In this document: piece after piece, positions 1 to 7,081 of the stretch | Layout: each line of letters starts with the position of its first letter | How positions within the stretch are numbered: the first letter of the stretch is position 1 | Assembly: GCA_003446015.1 (NCBI GenBank) | Contig: DMBU01000160.1 | Span: 1 to 14,294 of the forward strand | DNA length: 14,294 nt | Reading direction: 5' to 3' | Origin: Bacteroidales bacterium | GTDB taxonomy: Bacteria; Bacteroidota; Bacteroidia; Bacteroidales; UBA12077 | Notes under the pieces: generated by a model | Told to the model about the DNA's origin: nothing | What the model saw: only the letters and a program-made list of their open reading frames with translations | Database searches by the model: none | Program-made: the position numbers and the translations under genes

Positions 1-1
1 A

Positions 2-67
2 AATGACATGCGGATTTTAGGAACCATCGGGATTTTGCTCTTTATACAAGAGGTATTTAATTGTTGA
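2..67 (+). CDS. Partial CDS, C-terminal end of a probable membrane protein
   Basis: An open frame enters from the left edge and ends with TGA at 65-67. The 21 visible residues (N-D-M-R-I-L-G-T-I-G-I-L-L-F-I-Q-E-V-F-N-C) are mostly hydrophobic and could form a last transmembrane helix. A clean 9-bp hairpin follows 8 bases after the stop, which is what the 3' end of a transcribed gene should look like and is the main support for this call. An internal ATG lies at 8-10, but nothing suggests it is the real start. The family cannot be recognised from so short a tail. Confidence 0.4.
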   Translation, partial: NDMRILGTIGILLFIQEVFNC

Positions 68-75
68 TCATAATA

Positions 76-96
76 ATGGAATATAAAATATTCCAT
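76..96. terminator. Perfect 9-bp hairpin, likely transcription terminator
   Basis: ATGGAATAT (76-84) pairs perfectly with ATATTCCAT (88-96) around an AAA loop. A T-rich run (CTACTTTTCT) follows on the plus strand. It sits 8 bases after the stop of the partial plus-strand gene and about 75 bases past the end of the minus-strand DUF2007 gene, so it could serve one or both. The stem is AU-rich and the T tract is interrupted, so strength is uncertain. Confidence 0.5.
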
Positions 97-170
97 CTAC
101 TTTTCTACATTGAGTTATGTAAAAAAAGCTATTTACTTTGAATGTCGTATTCTATATATACAGTTTTTAT

Positions 171-428
171 TTACTTTTTATTTAGCTCGTATTCTTCAAC
201 AATTAATTTAGCTGTTTCATAATCCTTACTTTGGATAATAATTTTAACGGCGCCTGAACCACCTGCTGACACTTGCCATGGAGCCAATGTACCCATATAC
301 TCGTCTTTCAAAAAATTCTCTATCTCAGCATTCTTCAATAAACTGCTAACTATTTCCGCTTCTATGGATGAGCCTGCAAATATTTCAAGCAGGTCATTCT
401 TTTTGTCTTTTTTCATATTTTTTATCAT
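171..428 (-). CDS. DUF2007 family small protein
   Basis: An 85-residue soluble protein. From residue 13 the pattern fits DUF2007: a beta strand with a small-residue turn (L-L-E-I-F-A-G-S), an 'IEAEIVSSLLKNAEIENFL' helix (22-40), then a Gly-rich segment S-A-G-G-S-G-A (54-60), a beta strand V-K-I-I-I (61-65) and a closing helix with D-Y-E-T-A-K-L-I-V-E-E-Y (69-80). The family is a small ferredoxin-like fold often annotated as putative signal-transducing or PII-like; no biochemical role is established. ATG codons at residues 1 and 5 are both usable starts, and neither has a clear ribosome binding site. The gene stands alone, with the structured repeat element immediately upstream, and I see no -7 box in its leader. 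The family call is from the pattern only. Confidence 0.75.
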   Translation of the reverse strand: MIKNMKKDKKNDLLEIFAGSSIEAEIVSSLLKNAEIENFLKDEYMGTLAPWQVSAGGSGAVKIIIQSKDYETAKLIVEEYELNKK

Positions 429-525
429 TATTGTCCGATTAAAGGATCACTATTAAATTCATTTCTTTTTTATTCCCTTCGGTCATGAGAACACTTCGTT
501 TAGTTCTTGATAAAAAAGAAACAAA

Positions 526-693
526 CCTGCTTGCCGCAGCAGGCAAGAAATCAAGTCCAACCGATGCTTCCCCCGCTCTTGTCAATTACCGAAATACCTT
601 AAAACGCAGGACAAGCCTCCTTTCTGGTATTTCAGGCAATTGCCAATTCACTCCTGCCCAAAACCTCGCCGGTTGGACTGCCCAACGCTCTTT
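526..693. repeat. GC-rich structured intergenic element with nested inverted repeats
   Basis: This island is about 51% G+C (554-693), between flanks that are about 22-30%. It contains a left hairpin CTTGCC (530-535)/GGCAAG (542-547) and an outer perfect 10-bp inverted repeat AGTCCAACCG (554-563)/CGGTTGGACT (670-679). Inside is a long imperfect stem 579-598/626-646, whose core is GAAATACC (591-598)/GGTATTTC (626-633) and whose base is CAATT (583-587)/AATTG (638-642). At the tip is AGGA (608-611)/TCCT (618-621). CTGCCCAA occurs twice directly (654-661, 678-685). A 77-codon open frame (485-718, plus) runs through it, but its composition (many S, T, R, P, N; no fold pattern) and the pairing constraints argue that it is not a protein. 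I believe it is a dispersed Bacteroidota repeat or structured RNA; the sequence alone cannot show copy number. Confidence 0.6.
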
Positions 694-913
694 CTCTAGA
701 TTAAATCCACTACCTTAATACTCAATAAATATTATCAAAACTATTATGTATTATAGGTCTCACTTAAATTTCAATATTTTTATCGGTCACTAGTGATTTT
801 TTATTTAGAGGGTTTGTCTATAACTGGTGATACCTAACACATTTTCAGTTTTACTGCTTTTCGTTATATAATATTGAACAGAATAGTGAGCCTAGGCTTT
901 TCGTTTGCTTATG
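694..913. other. AT-rich intergenic spacer without recognised feature
   Basis: This is about 220 bases between the structured element and the end of the transglutaminase-like gene. It contains two 10-bp perfect palindromes, TCACTAGTGA (787-796, followed by six T) and AGCCTAGGCT (889-898). Each can form only a 3-bp stem, so neither is a convincing terminator. No coding pattern is seen. Confidence 0.4.
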
Positions 914-3553
914 TTAGTCGATTATCTCAGAAATTACCATTTCTTTTTTAGTGTGATCGTCGTCGTAATCAAAAACAATTTTACCATCACTATTTAAATT
1001 TATATGGTTTAAATCGTACCAAACAACTGCTTTACCAACTTCAACACCATTTAAGAACGAAAGCTTATATGATTGTTCTGAAGTTTTAACGATCTGCATA
1101 TTACTGTTGTTTTCGATTCGCATAGCAGACAAAGAGATATTCTTTCCATTTTCTGTTTGTATTTTTACAATACCTCCTTTATTTATCACAAACTGCATAC
1201 TTGAAAGGCTTTTGTATATGGCGGGGTTGTTTTTCTGAAAATCCGGATTGTGTTTATTTAACAGACTTTTTACCACATCACCAGAGATACTTCCTCCGTT
1301 TTGAGAAAGAAGCTTTAATGAGGCAAATAAACCGGTGGTTTTAGGTTCAAAAGCTAATTTTTTATATTCATCCATGTATATATCAATCTGATTTTCGGCA
1401 CTAAACGAAGCACTGGATACCTGCTTTGGAACTTCTTTCGTAAGACCTTCTATTTCACCAATTACTCCCCTTACAACTATATCGTTATATGAGTCTACGA
1501 TAATTTCAGAATCAAAATGAATTTCTTCCAAAGGGAAAGAAACCAGGTCGACTTTTGTACCATCGGGTTTATATTTAACATAAAAAGCAATTTTATCATT
1601 TTCTTCAGTCTGCAAGCTAATATTTTCGTGAAAAACAACCTCTGCATTGCCTGATATACCTAATACTAATTGAGATGTGATATCGCTTGTGTATAATTTA
1701 CGACGATTTGCATTTATTGTACCATTGTAATTAATATGTGCATACACCTCTCCCTTTCTACCTACAGCTATTGCCTGAGTATAACTGTATCCAGAACATT
1801 CAACAGGTAAAAACCATTCAAGTTTACCATATTTAGTAAACGTGGCAAACCATAAATCGCGTGTATTATTATATGGAGCATAATACCTACCATTAATTGA
1901 TATATGATCGCTATACCAACCTGACACTATAAAACTTCCATTTTCGGCAACAGCTCTATGGTTTATAAAGATTTTATTCGCATTACCTGCTTCTATGGTT
2001 TGCGTAATGTGCTGCCATATATTATTCAACTTACTGTTGTTATTTATTTTAATAGCCTGAGGTTTATAATCTTTATATTTTGGCATTACAGAACCTATTG
2101 GAGCATTTAAGTATGTCGGATCACAAATTGTATAAGTTTTTCCATCCACTATAAAATTTTGGCCCTCCACTGGATCATTAAATGCTACAGCTGCAGCCAT
2201 ATGATCACGATATAATACGGCGATTACGTCCAGTCCGAGAAGATTACTAACTAACTTTGTAAAAAGAACAGTTCTGTCTTCGCAGTCGGAATAAGGATAA
2301 TAGAATATCTCATCCGGGAAAAAAGTTTTTTCTTTACCAAACTGATCATTATCTGTTTTATATGCAAAGGAGCTGTGCAGGTAGTTTAATAAATAGCTTA
2401 CAGCATCTGTTTCTGATTTTCCTTTGATTTGAACCTGAATACTTTCAAAAAGAGTTTCTTTTATACTATTAGACATAGCAGCTTGCAAATACACTGAATT
2501 CTCAGTTTGTGGATAGCTAGCCAAAAAACCAATTGTTGTTTTGTCAATTTTAAATTTTAAAGATTCCGATTGTTCAGGTAAAAGTGTGCTTTTTTCTATA
2601 GTGTTCGCTTCTCCGCTAAAATTTAAACTATAGGGTAAATACAAATCTATCGTTTTAGTGGCCATACCAAAATCTTCGGAATAGGTGAGTAATTTACTGC
2701 TATTCATATCATTCAGGATATAGTATTTAGTACCTTGAATAATAAAATAAGGTTTTTCGTAAACTTCTTGAATAATTGGTAAAAGTAAAGCCGTTTGATT
2801 TTGATTATAGGCAATTTTTACCCTATATCCGGCCTGGTTTAGCATGGCCCACATCCACATATTTTGGTTATTGGTAGAGCTAAAGAGCATTTTTGAAGTA
2901 TTTTCAATTAACTTATATACTCCCCAATCATTCAAATTAGTTTGGTTAGCATAATTGCTTACAGATTTGATATAGGTTTGGTAATATGTTTTTATAAAAT
3001 TCCCCCAATAGATTGAAAATGCTTCAGGGTTAACAGCATTAAGCTTTAAACTTTTCATTCGCGAGTCTATGCTTAGGCTTACTTTGCTGGAAAAAAAATC
3101 GACAGTTAAATCCTGTGAGTAAGTATCAGCAGCATCTTTAGGTTCATTGGTAATAGGCGACAGAGAATGTGAAGCAGCATTAATAATTTCTACTTTGATT
3201 TCTTCTTTTGGAGACTTAGCAATTACAGGTTTAGCTTCTGCGGTTTTTGGCTCAAACTTGGGTTGTTCAACAGGTTTGGGGTCTGAATTAGGTTTTTCTT
3301 CGGCCGATGACTGTTCAAATTCTTTAAAACTGGATTTAATGTATTTTTGAAACTCTGCATTCATTTTACTCATGTGTGCATCGTATTCCTTTTGCATTTG
3401 GTCCCTGGTCTTCATATAACGATCATCCATTTGCTGCATGGTATTCTCATACCTTTTGTCCATTTGATCAAAAAGATCCGTTTTGTCTTCCTGGGATTTA
3501 GCTTGAAAGCATAAAAAAAGTGCTATGGCGATTAAGAAATATTTTTTATTCAT
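914..3553 (-). CDS. Exported transglutaminase-like protein with hendecad coiled coil and SBBP-type propeller segments
   Basis: An 879-residue precursor. Residues 1-20 are a Sec signal peptide (M-N-K-K, then a hydrophobic core, ending A-K-S-Q). Residues 31-79 form an 11-residue repeat with Met at 31/42/53/64 and an aromatic at 35/46/57/68/79, followed by a Pro/Lys/Glu-rich linker (84-120). The transglutaminase-like core shows S-D-C-E-D-R-T (Cys424), then His451 in R-D-H-M-A-A-A-V and Asp478 in C-D-P-T, the usual Cys-His-Asp order and spacing. Residues about 528-630 resemble SBBP beta-propeller repeats (G-S-F-I-V-S-G-W-Y-S, then T-K-Y-G-K-L-E-W and A-I-A-V-G-R-K-G-E-V-Y-A). The C-terminal ~200 residues are unassigned. 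It probably acts in the periplasm or at the cell surface as a cysteine peptidase or amidase-like enzyme; the substrate is unknown. It is monocistronic, with a -7 box 50 bases upstream. The ATG start is supported by the signal peptide beginning right there. Confidence 0.75.
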   Translation of the reverse strand: MNKKYFLIAIALFLCFQAKSQEDKTDLFDQMDKRYENTMQQMDDRYMKTRDQMQKEYDAHMSKMNAEFQKYIKSSFKEFEQSSAEEKPNSDPKPVEQPKFEPKTAEAKPVIAKSPKEEIKVEIINAASHSLSPITNEPKDAADTYSQDLTVDFFSSKVSLSIDSRMKSLKLNAVNPEAFSIYWGNFIKTYYQTYIKSVSNYANQTNLNDWGVYKLIENTSKMLFSSTNNQNMWMWAMLNQAGYRVKIAYNQNQTALLLPIIQEVYEKPYFIIQGTKYYILNDMNSSKLLTYSEDFGMATKTIDLYLPYSLNFSGEANTIEKSTLLPEQSESLKFKIDKTTIGFLASYPQTENSVYLQAAMSNSIKETLFESIQVQIKGKSETDAVSYLLNYLHSSFAYKTDNDQFGKEKTFFPDEIFYYPYSDCEDRTVLFTKLVSNLLGLDVIAVLYRDHMAAAVAFNDPVEGQNFIVDGKTYTICDPTYLNAPIGSVMPKYKDYKPQAIKINNNSKLNNIWQHITQTIEAGNANKIFINHRAVAENGSFIVSGWYSDHISINGRYYAPYNNTRDLWFATFTKYGKLEWFLPVECSGYSYTQAIAVGRKGEVYAHINYNGTINANRRKLYTSDITSQLVLGISGNAEVVFHENISLQTEENDKIAFYVKYKPDGTKVDLVSFPLEEIHFDSEIIVDSYNDIVVRGVIGEIEGLTKEVPKQVSSASFSAENQIDIYMDEYKKLAFEPKTTGLFASLKLLSQNGGSISGDVVKSLLNKHNPDFQKNNPAIYKSLSSMQFVINKGGIVKIQTENGKNISLSAMRIENNSNMQIVKTSEQSYKLSFLNGVEVGKAVVWYDLNHINLNSDGKIVFDYDDDHTKKEMVISEIID

Positions 3554-3603
3554 CTCGTTTATATTAAATCCTACATAAGCATGTTAAATTACAGTAATCA
3601 TGC

Positions 3604-3611
3604 CAAAAGTA
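3604..3611 (-). promoter_or_regulatory. Candidate Bacteroidota -7 box for the transglutaminase-like gene
   Basis: Read on the minus strand the site is TACTTTTG, matching TAnnTTTG, and lies 50 bases upstream of the ATG. No good TTG -33 element is seen at the usual spacing, so only half of the promoter is supported. Confidence 0.35.
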
Positions 3612-3737
3612 TTTGAACATAAAAAGTATGAATATAGTAAAAATATCAACTAAAAAGGAAATAAACTGAAGATTGATTTCATTTACTTTTTACAGTCAGC
3701 TATAGTAAACATTCTTTTAGTCAAGAATTTCAGATAA

Positions 3738-4370
3738 CTAATTATCTACTCTTGCAAATACTCTTACAGGTGCCCCATCTGAATTTTCAATCTTTAAAGG
3801 AATACAGTTTAATTCAAAATTCTTCGAAATGAGTTGATCTAAATTGGTTATATTTTCAATGATAAGAATTTCATTTTCAAGAAGTATTCTGTGGTTTATC
3901 AAAGAATAATCATCCATCTTGTCAACCGAAATATAATCAAAACCTAAGGCTTTTAGATCAAAATTGGCTAACCATCTTACAGCTGTTTCGGTTAATGTAG
4001 GATATTCATTAAAATATTGGTCGGAGTTCCAGTTTTCTTGCATACCAGCATAAAACAATATAAAATCAACATTTTTAATCCGAGATTCATACTTTTTTAA
4101 AAGGTCTACACCAATCTCATTGACTTTGGAACAGTCTATTACGCATGCAGGTCCAATAAATTTTTCCAAATTAAATTCATCCAACGATTTTGTTCCCGGT
4201 AATATATGCACCGGAGCATCAATATGGGTGCCAGTATGGGTATTTATTTTCAGTTCAATCTGATTGTAACCATCTGTTTCTATAGATCTTATCTTATTAA
4301 AAGTAGGCTCCCCTGATCCAGGGTAAAAAGTCATATTATTTTTAAGGGTATGCGTTAAATCTATTATCAT
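3738..4370 (-). CDS. Cyclase / kynurenine formamidase-like metal-dependent hydrolase
   Basis: A 210-residue single-domain protein, the normal length for the cyclase family. The signature H-T-G-T-H-I-D-A-P-V-H occupies 45-55, giving metal ligands His45, His49 and Asp51 and a candidate catalytic His55. A second conserved patch has His160 (N-H-R-I-L-L) and Glu172 (I-I-E-N-I-T-N-L), which in this family completes the binuclear zinc or manganese site. It begins directly with the typical I-I-D-L-T-H-T-L strand, so the start is secure. Family members hydrolyse N-formylkynurenine, isatin or other cyclic or formyl amides. No tryptophan catabolism gene is nearby, so the substrate is left open. It is cytoplasmic, with no signal peptide. 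It is divergent from the TolB-like gene and has a -7 box in the shared region. Confidence 0.85.
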   Translation of the reverse strand: MIIDLTHTLKNNMTFYPGSGEPTFNKIRSIETDGYNQIELKINTHTGTHIDAPVHILPGTKSLDEFNLEKFIGPACVIDCSKVNEIGVDLLKKYESRIKNVDFILFYAGMQENWNSDQYFNEYPTLTETAVRWLANFDLKALGFDYISVDKMDDYSLINHRILLENEILIIENITNLDQLISKNFELNCIPLKIENSDGAPVRVFARVDN

Positions 4371-4682
4371 GATTCGAAAATTAATGGAACATTACTCATT
4401 TAAAATTACAGTTAGACTGGTATAACTAAAAAACTTAGCCTATTTCACAGAGTGCAAATTTAAAGATTAATCCATGAGAAAAAAATATCCTATTCGTTTG
4501 CTATATTATCCTTTCGTATCTATTCGAATCAATGCCATTATGCATGAATAGTTATATTTCAGTTTTAAAAAATTTCAGTCTTTTGTCTACAAGTAGCTTT
4601 TTACCAGACTTTTTTTACCTAAACCTTAAACAAATTGAAGGTAATCATTGTATGTTTATTTAAATCATTTAAAAAAGACGAA
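4371..4682. other. Divergent intergenic region between the cyclase and TolB-like genes
   Basis: This is about 310 bases of AT-rich DNA carrying the upstream regions of two divergent genes. It holds a -7 box for the leftward gene (4455-4462). For the rightward gene only imperfect boxes are seen (TATATTTC at about 4553-4560, TAGCTTTT at about 4592-4599), none with a properly spaced -33. An in-frame ATG at 4635 could extend the TolB-like gene, but the signal peptide favours the ATG at 4683. No RNA gene or repeat is seen. Confidence 0.5.
4455..4462 (-). promoter_or_regulatory. Candidate -7 box for the cyclase-family gene
   Basis: The minus-strand reading is TAAATTTG, an exact TAnnTTTG match, 84 bases upstream of the ATG. 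This would give a leader of about 80 bases. No TTG is seen at the expected -33 position. Confidence 0.3.
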
Positions 4683-5804
4683 ATGAAATATTCAATATTA
4701 AGCTTACTCCTCTTTTCTATGGCTATTGTTTCATGTCAACGCGTGAAAAAAGAGGAAAAAACGAATACCCAATCGGATGCTTATACCGGCGAAACCAAAG
4801 AATCGGTCATTAGTTACCCGGAAGAAAATCATTTAAAAAACATCAGGCAGCTTACCTGGGGTGGTGATAATGCAGAAGCTTACTGGAGTTTTGACGATAG
4901 CATGCTGGTTTTTCAGGCCACCAACGAAGAATGGGGAATTGAGTGTGATCAGATCTATTATACTAAACGTACTACAAATAATATGGGAAAAGTGCCTCCT
5001 AAAATGATTAGCACCGGTAAAGGAAGAACAACCTGTGCGTATTTTATGCCGGGCGATACAAGCATTCTTTATGCTTCCACACATTTGGGAGGTGATGATT
5101 GTCCTTCGGTACCTGATAAAAGAGAAGATGGAAAGTATGTGTGGCCCATATATGAAAGCTTTGATATTTTTTTAGCCGACCTGGACGGTAATATTATTCA
5201 GCAATTAACGGATTATCCCGGTTATGATGCTGAAGCCACAGTTTCTCCACGTGGTGATAAAATCGTATTTACTTCTATGCGCTCCGGCGACCTGGAGTTA
5301 TATACCATGAACCTGGATGGATCAGAAGTAAAACAGATAACTTTTGATTTGGGATACGATGGTGGTGCATTTTTCTCACACGATGGTACCAGGTTGGTAT
5401 TCAGATCATCACGACCTAAAACAGAAAGTGAGATCAAAGAATATAAGGATTTATTGGCTCAAGGCCTGGTAACACCAACCCAAATGGAAATATATACTTG
5501 TAATGTGGATGGTAGCAATCTAAAAAAAATTACAGATTTGGGTGGAGCTAATTGGTGTCCTTATTTTCATCCTTCGGATCAGAAAATTGTATTTTCTTCT
5601 AATCATGCAACCGAAAGAGGTTTTCCATTTAACTTGTTTATGATAAATATTGATGGAACCGATTTGGAACAAATTACGCATGATGGAGTATTTGATGCAT
5701 TCCCAATGTTTTCGAGAGATGGCAAACGACTGGTTTTTTCTTCTAATCGCAATAATAAGGGAACTGATGACACTAACCTGTTTATTGCCGAATGGACTGA
5801 TTAA
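4683..5804 (+). CDS. TolB-like six-bladed beta-propeller lipoprotein
   Basis: The start is placed at the internal ATG because it opens a textbook lipoprotein signal peptide: M-K-Y-S, a hydrophobic core, then the lipobox I-V-S-C with the lipidated Cys at residue 18. The longer frame from 4635 would put 16 polar residues in front. The 373-residue precursor then has a short linker and six PD40/TolB-type blades, recognisable by 'x-F-S-x-D-G-x-x-L-V-F-x-S' cores at about 66-79, 118-132, 183-198, 228-242, 292-306 and 339-354. Two inter-blade 'N-L-D-G-S/T' turns are also present (around 210 and 275), typical of the WD40-like PD40 repeat. This is probably a membrane-anchored binding propeller. No tol/pal genes are adjacent, so a true TolB role is not implied. 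It converges on the peptidase gene with only 5 bases between stops. Confidence 0.85.
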   Translation: MKYSILSLLLFSMAIVSCQRVKKEEKTNTQSDAYTGETKESVISYPEENHLKNIRQLTWGGDNAEAYWSFDDSMLVFQATNEEWGIECDQIYYTKRTTNNMGKVPPKMISTGKGRTTCAYFMPGDTSILYASTHLGGDDCPSVPDKREDGKYVWPIYESFDIFLADLDGNIIQQLTDYPGYDAEATVSPRGDKIVFTSMRSGDLELYTMNLDGSEVKQITFDLGYDGGAFFSHDGTRLVFRSSRPKTESEIKEYKDLLAQGLVTPTQMEIYTCNVDGSNLKKITDLGGANWCPYFHPSDQKIVFSSNHATERGFPFNLFMINIDGTDLEQITHDGVFDAFPMFSRDGKRLVFSSNRNNKGTDDTNLFIAEWTD

Positions 5805-5809
5805 TCAAC

Positions 5810-6736
5810 TTAAGAAGTTATTCTTTTGAGCTCACGTATAAGAGCTTTTTTATTTTCACTATCAGAAGCCGAATGTCCTGCATTCGTTATGTTCAGTATT
5901 GATTTCTTCAATTTAGAATGTAGTCTAAAAGCTTGTGCCGGAGTACAAATAAAATCGTATCTTCCATGGACAATGGATGTTTTGATATTTTCGATTTTTT
6001 CAATATTTTTCATAATGAAATCCTCTTGTAAGAAGCAATTGTTTTTAATATAATAAGCTTCAAGTATCGCCAGAGATTTATACGAAAAAGTTTTTATTAC
6101 TTCATCCGGATCTGAAATTTTATTGATGGTATAAAACGACATCTCATAACGAGCCCACTCATAAGCATATTTTTCACCTTCCGCTTTATTATCCGATTGC
6201 ATTTTATCTAAATAGTAGCTTACCGGATTTTCACCTTCAGGTACTAATTTTGCAAATCGTTCCCAAACATCCGGAAAAAATTCTTTTATTCCGCCATTGA
6301 TGTAATGATCTAGCCCATATTTGTTTGCAAGCCAAATACCACGAAGGATTAATCCCAATACTCTGTTTGGGTGATGAATTGCATAAACCAAAGCAAGTGA
6401 ACTACCCCATGAACCTCCAAAAACATAGACTTTATCAAAATTTAGATAATCCAGAATTTTATTTATGTCACTAATAAGGTCTTGTGTCGTGTTATTTTTT
6501 ATAGATCCAAATGGTTTACTTCTGGATGAGCCTCTTTGGTCAAAGAAAATAACATGATATCTTCTTTGATTAAAGAATACTTTGTCTTTATCGGAAAAAC
6601 CAGCTCCAGGCCCACCATGTAGGAATAATACTGGAGTTCCCTTAGGATTTCCATATAATTCGAAATACAAGGAGTGATCAACAGAAACATCAATATACCC
6701 GCTCTTGTATGATTGTTCGTTTTTTATCGTTGCCAT
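5810..6736 (-). CDS. pip: Prolyl aminopeptidase (proline iminopeptidase), S33 alpha/beta hydrolase
   Basis: A 308-residue cytoplasmic enzyme of normal length for the family, which removes N-terminal proline from peptides. The oxyanion-hole motif H-G-G-P-G is at 40-44, the F-D-Q-R-G strand-turn at 65-69, and the nucleophile elbow G-G-S-W-G-S at 107-112 with Ser109. The other triad members are Asp261 (H-G-R-Y-D) and His288 (A-G-H-S). The cap domain carries Glu198 (W-A-R-Y-E) and Glu226 (I-L-E-A-Y-Y), the positions where this family holds acidic residues for the substrate amino group. The family usually reads E-N-H-Y-F where this one has E-A-Y-Y, a mild divergence that may alter specificity. It is monocistronic, with a -7 box 35 bases upstream. 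An S33 tripeptidyl peptidase or other hydrolase is less likely. Confidence 0.85.
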   Translation of the reverse strand: MATIKNEQSYKSGYIDVSVDHSLYFELYGNPKGTPVLFLHGGPGAGFSDKDKVFFNQRRYHVIFFDQRGSSRSKPFGSIKNNTTQDLISDINKILDYLNFDKVYVFGGSWGSSLALVYAIHHPNRVLGLILRGIWLANKYGLDHYINGGIKEFFPDVWERFAKLVPEGENPVSYYLDKMQSDNKAEGEKYAYEWARYEMSFYTINKISDPDEVIKTFSYKSLAILEAYYIKNNCFLQEDFIMKNIEKIENIKTSIVHGRYDFICTPAQAFRLHSKLKKSILNITNAGHSASDSENKKALIRELKRITS

Positions 6737-6771
6737 ATTTAGTAGATTATAATATTTTCTATTTATATAAT

Positions 6772-6779
6772 CAAAGATA
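6772..6779 (-). promoter_or_regulatory. Candidate -7 box for the prolyl aminopeptidase gene
   Basis: The minus strand reads TATCTTTG, an exact TAnnTTTG match, 35 bases upstream of the ATG. No -33 TTG is seen at 19-22 bases. Confidence 0.4.
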
Positions 6780-6847
6780 CAAAATAAATTATTGATATAC
6801 AGTTAAATAACAACATAATTGTCTTTATAGTAGACTCCATAAACATT

Positions 6848-7081
6848 TCACTCTATCTCATAGATACCGGCATTACGTAAAAAAGAATGTCTACCTACAG
6901 TTAGATTTTTCGTTAGAGGATAAGAAAATTTTTCTTTTCTGTACCGCATTAAAAAATCAATAAATGATAGGTCCCATCCGATTAATGCTTTGTAGATTTT
7001 GGAGGTCCTGTATTCAATACAGAAATTGTAGTGAGCTCTTTTAATGCTGTAGGTTCTGATTTGTAGAGAATCGTTCGTCTA
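6848..7081 (-). other. Start-less open frame between the peptidase and acyltransferase genes, possible gene remnant
   Basis: A 76-codon stretch on the minus strand is open between an in-frame stop at 7079-7081 and TGA at 6848-6850. Its first 12 codons overlap the end of the acyltransferase gene in another frame. The conceptual product is varied and protein-like, e.g. Y-K-A-L-I-G-W-D-L-S-F-I-D-F and N-L-T-V-G-R-H-S-F-L-R-N. The only ATG (6947-6949) would give just 33 residues. It may be the 3' remnant of a decayed gene, a small unrecognised gene, or chance. This is all that can be seen in the roughly 300-base gap 6737-7040 apart from the -7 box. Confidence 0.25.

Noticed and set aside
485..718. 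77-codon plus-strand open frame as a protein gene
   Set aside because: It runs through a block of nested inverted repeats. The product has no fold-like pattern and no leader with promoter or ribosome site. It is better explained as a reading-frame shadow of a structured repeat.
787..802. TCACTAGTGA followed by six T as a terminator
   Set aside because: A perfect 10-bp palindrome leaves only a 3-bp stem once a 4-base loop is allowed, too weak for intrinsic termination. No gene ends just upstream on the plus strand.
889..898. AGCCTAGGCT palindrome near the end of the transglutaminase-like gene
   Set aside because: It forms only a 3-bp stem, and on the minus strand no T tract follows. It is probably chance.
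3147..3350. Plus-strand open frame opposite the N-terminal part of the transglutaminase-like gene
   Set aside because: It lies wholly antisense to a region with a signal peptide, coiled-coil repeat and linker. The composition (Ser/Gly/Leu) is what the complement of a Glu/Lys/Pro-rich linker gives.
3732..3747. AGATAA/TTATCT 6-bp hairpin over the stop codon of the cyclase-family gene
   Set aside because: It is nearly all A/T with a weak stem and overlaps coding sequence. No T tract follows in the direction of transcription, so it is not a credible terminator.
4635..4682. Extended start of the TolB-like gene at the upstream ATG
   Set aside because: It would place 16 residues ahead of a complete lipoprotein signal peptide. 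The ATG at 4683 gives the normal signal sequence.
5806..5818. AACTT-AAG-AAGTT hairpin between the convergent TolB-like and peptidase genes
   Set aside because: The stem is only 5 A/T-rich bp and it includes the peptidase stop codon. The following TATTCTTTT is suggestive on the plus strand, but the stem is too weak to call.
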